The translations under genes and the position numbers were made by a program. From Sphaerobacteraceae bacterium (GTDB taxonomy: Bacteria; Chloroflexota; Chloroflexia; Thermomicrobiales; Thermomicrobiaceae), in contig REEK01000107.1 of assembly GCA_007695115.1 (NCBI GenBank), positions 1-64,000 of the forward strand: DNA of 64,000 bases. Direction: 5' to 3'. The notes under the pieces are model-generated. The model did no database searches and was not told the DNA's origin. It was given only the letters and a program-made list of their open reading frames with translations. This document shows positions 62,800 through 64,000 of this stretch, one piece after another. Numbering within the stretch: the stretch's first letter is position 1; each line of letters starts with the position of its first letter.

Positions 62800-63186
62800 T
62801 CAACTTCCACGTCGTTTTTTGTTTTTGTCTTCTTCTCCGGGAAATCTGAAGCGAGGAGATGGCGCGCCGTCTGCCAGCCAGCCACCGAATGACTCGACTG
62901 CCCGGGCGTTTTCGTAATCCGCCAGCACCTCAATCGCCATAGCGCGTGTCGATCCACTGGCCGGTGAGGCGATGACCTGCTCGAGCAACCACTCCTCGAA
63001 TCGGTCCGGGTCAGGATCAGCTTCGATCGCCCCGGAGAGCAGTTCCTGCTTGATGTCCATACCGAGTCGGTCTGCGCCGGTGTCTCGTTTGCGTCGTTTC
63101 CGACGTTCCTCTGAGAGCTCAATCACCTCGAGCGCCTGTCTGCAGTATTCGGCTGGGCGGAGTTCAGGTTGATCTGTCGAGTTCAT
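62800..63186 (-). CDS. Small charged protein coupled to fdhE, unknown function
   Basis: About 128 residues, soluble and helical, with a basic patch (ERRKRRKRD), an acidic stretch (EADPDPDRFEEWLLEQV) and a Lys/Arg-rich end. No family recognised. The ATG at 63186 overlaps the fdhE stop (ATGA); a second in-frame ATG at 63192 is possible. Such tight coupling suggests a role in formate dehydrogenase maturation, which is inference. Confidence 0.65.
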   Translation of the reverse strand: MNSTDQPELRPAEYCRQALEVIELSEERRKRRKRDTGADRLGMDIKQELLSGAIEADPDPDRFEEWLLEQVIASPASGSTRAMAIEVLADYENARAVESFGGWLADGAPSPRFRFPGEEDKNKKRRGS

Positions 63187-64000
63187 CGCCATGGCAACCA
63201 GGATTTGTCACGAGTAACGATGCCCGAAACGCGGATCGAGAAGGAACACCCGGGTTGGGCTGGTCGCGCGTAGCCCTCGTCGCTGGCGGCAAGATCGAGC
63301 TCGATCGATTCGAGGTCGCGCCGCAGCACTTCACCCGGCGAGAACGGTCTCACGGTTGCCAGCACCTTCAGGTAGCCGGAGCACTCCTTGCAGGTCACCA
63401 CCCGCCGGCTCTCGCGTTCTCCTTCAGCGGCCATATAGGCCAGCCGTTCGTGATTATCGTTGCCGCAGAAGACGCAGTACTGATGCCGGGATGGCCACTC
63501 ACTGAAGCAACGTCCGCAGCGCAGATAGATGGACTTTTCCAGGCCCCGTTGTTCAGCGATCGTCGGCCAGGAGCCGCACAGTGGGCAGTAGTTGGAGCGC
63601 CACTCGTTCGTGGAGAAGTTGTCGTGCCAGGACTTATGCAGAGCGTGCATCTGCGGCAGAATCGCGCAGCTGCCAACCGACATCAGCAGAGCCGGAGAGA
63701 GCGACGGATCATCGACGAGGCGATCGAGCGCTTCGAGATCCCACTCGATGACTGCCCGGGCGAATTCCGAGAGATCGATGGACCGGATCGTGTCCGGTAA
63801 CTCGGGCCACTGCTGAGGCAGGCCTGCGGTCTCGATCATCTGTAGCAGGAGTCGTTGAAACGTCGGAATATCGAGGTTGATTACCTGCTCATGCAGAGCC
63901 GGAATCTCTCCGACTGGTTTGCCGAGCGTCAGACCGTCATTTGATCCAGTCCAGGTCTGATCTTCGAAGGATGCGAGCCCGTCACGATAGAGGAGTGCGA
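63183..64000 (-). CDS. fdhE: Formate dehydrogenase accessory protein FdhE, 3' part
   Basis: The frame runs off the right edge of the window, so the N-terminus is missing; at least 271 residues are present. Rubredoxin-like CxxC pairs are visible in order: YCPLCGSWP, LRCGRCFSEW, YCVFCGN and VTCKECSGYL, the FdhE pattern. FdhE binds the formate dehydrogenase catalytic subunit and is needed for an active enzyme before export. The FDH genes would lie outside this window. The fused molybdopterin synthase gene in this window fits with use of a molybdenum enzyme. Confidence 0.9.
   Translation of the reverse strand, partial: ALLYRDGLASFEDQTWTGSNDGLTLGKPVGEIPALHEQVINLDIPTFQRLLLQMIETAGLPQQWPELPDTIRSIDLSEFARAVIEWDLEALDRLVDDPSLSPALLMSVGSCAILPQMHALHKSWHDNFSTNEWRSNYCPLCGSWPTIAEQRGLEKSIYLRCGRCFSEWPSRHQYCVFCGNDNHERLAYMAAEGERESRRVVTCKECSGYLKVLATVRPFSPGEVLRRDLESIELDLAASDEGYARPAQPGCSFSIRVSGIVTRDKSWLPWR

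Overview
The window reads as a bacterial chromosome segment at roughly 58-60 % GC, densely packed and with no phage or insertion-sequence genes. The best guess is a Chloroflexota bacterium, probably near Thermomicrobia. This rests on the mix seen here: a Rcp1-type response regulator beside PAS kinases, a T-box-controlled leu operon, the MEP-pathway enzyme IspH, RNase J, an orphan rpsD, and an extracytoplasmic glycosidase with paired C-terminal repeats of the kind I associate with that phylum. The assignment is inference and no 16S gene is present.

Layout. Positions 1-1654 hold the 3' part of a class A penicillin-binding protein. Positions 1840-12127 hold a complex I operon (nuoA, B, C, D, H, J, K, L, M, N) that lacks nuoE, F, G and I. 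Positions 12175-15314 carry pdxH, two small membrane proteins and a secreted glycosidase. Positions 15574-18043 are a minus-strand set (aminotransferase, AlaX, DUF1801). Then come RNase J, two membrane proteins, YchF, a YfhO-like membrane protein, a Ser/Thr kinase with a huge acidic tail, a sirtuin, rpsD and an apparently frameshifted Tat lipoprotein (solute-binding family 5). Positions 31349-39448 carry HAD, polysaccharide deacetylase, ispH, PAP2, GDPD, M20 peptidase, CBS protein, a fused MoaD-MoaE and tRNA-Arg(UCU). Positions 39528-45911 are a minus-strand signalling block: PAS histidine kinase, Rcp1-like regulator, REC-LOV-PAS-GGDEF-EAL protein and a PAS-PAS-GAF histidine kinase. Positions 46239-51267 are the T-box-controlled leuA-C-D-B operon. 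The rest includes an IscA-like protein, tRNA-Leu, three SHOCT mini-proteins, a LysM/lytic transglycosylase, pncB, ppdK, a UvrD/PcrA helicase, tRNA-Met(CAU) and the 3' part of fdhE.

How the genes connect. The respiratory locus would form the membrane and connecting arm of complex I, so the NADH module must be encoded elsewhere or replaced. fdhE and the fused molybdopterin synthase point to a molybdenum formate dehydrogenase. The signalling block joins a complete blue-light LOV signature to an intact EAL domain, so light-tuned c-di-GMP turnover is the natural reading.

The least explained structure is a pair of about 82-bp intergenic repeats (20142-20222 and 38502-38584). They fold as a closing stem with three arms. 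The two outer arms carry 6-nt loops that are exact reverse complements, and two stems show compensatory changes between the copies.
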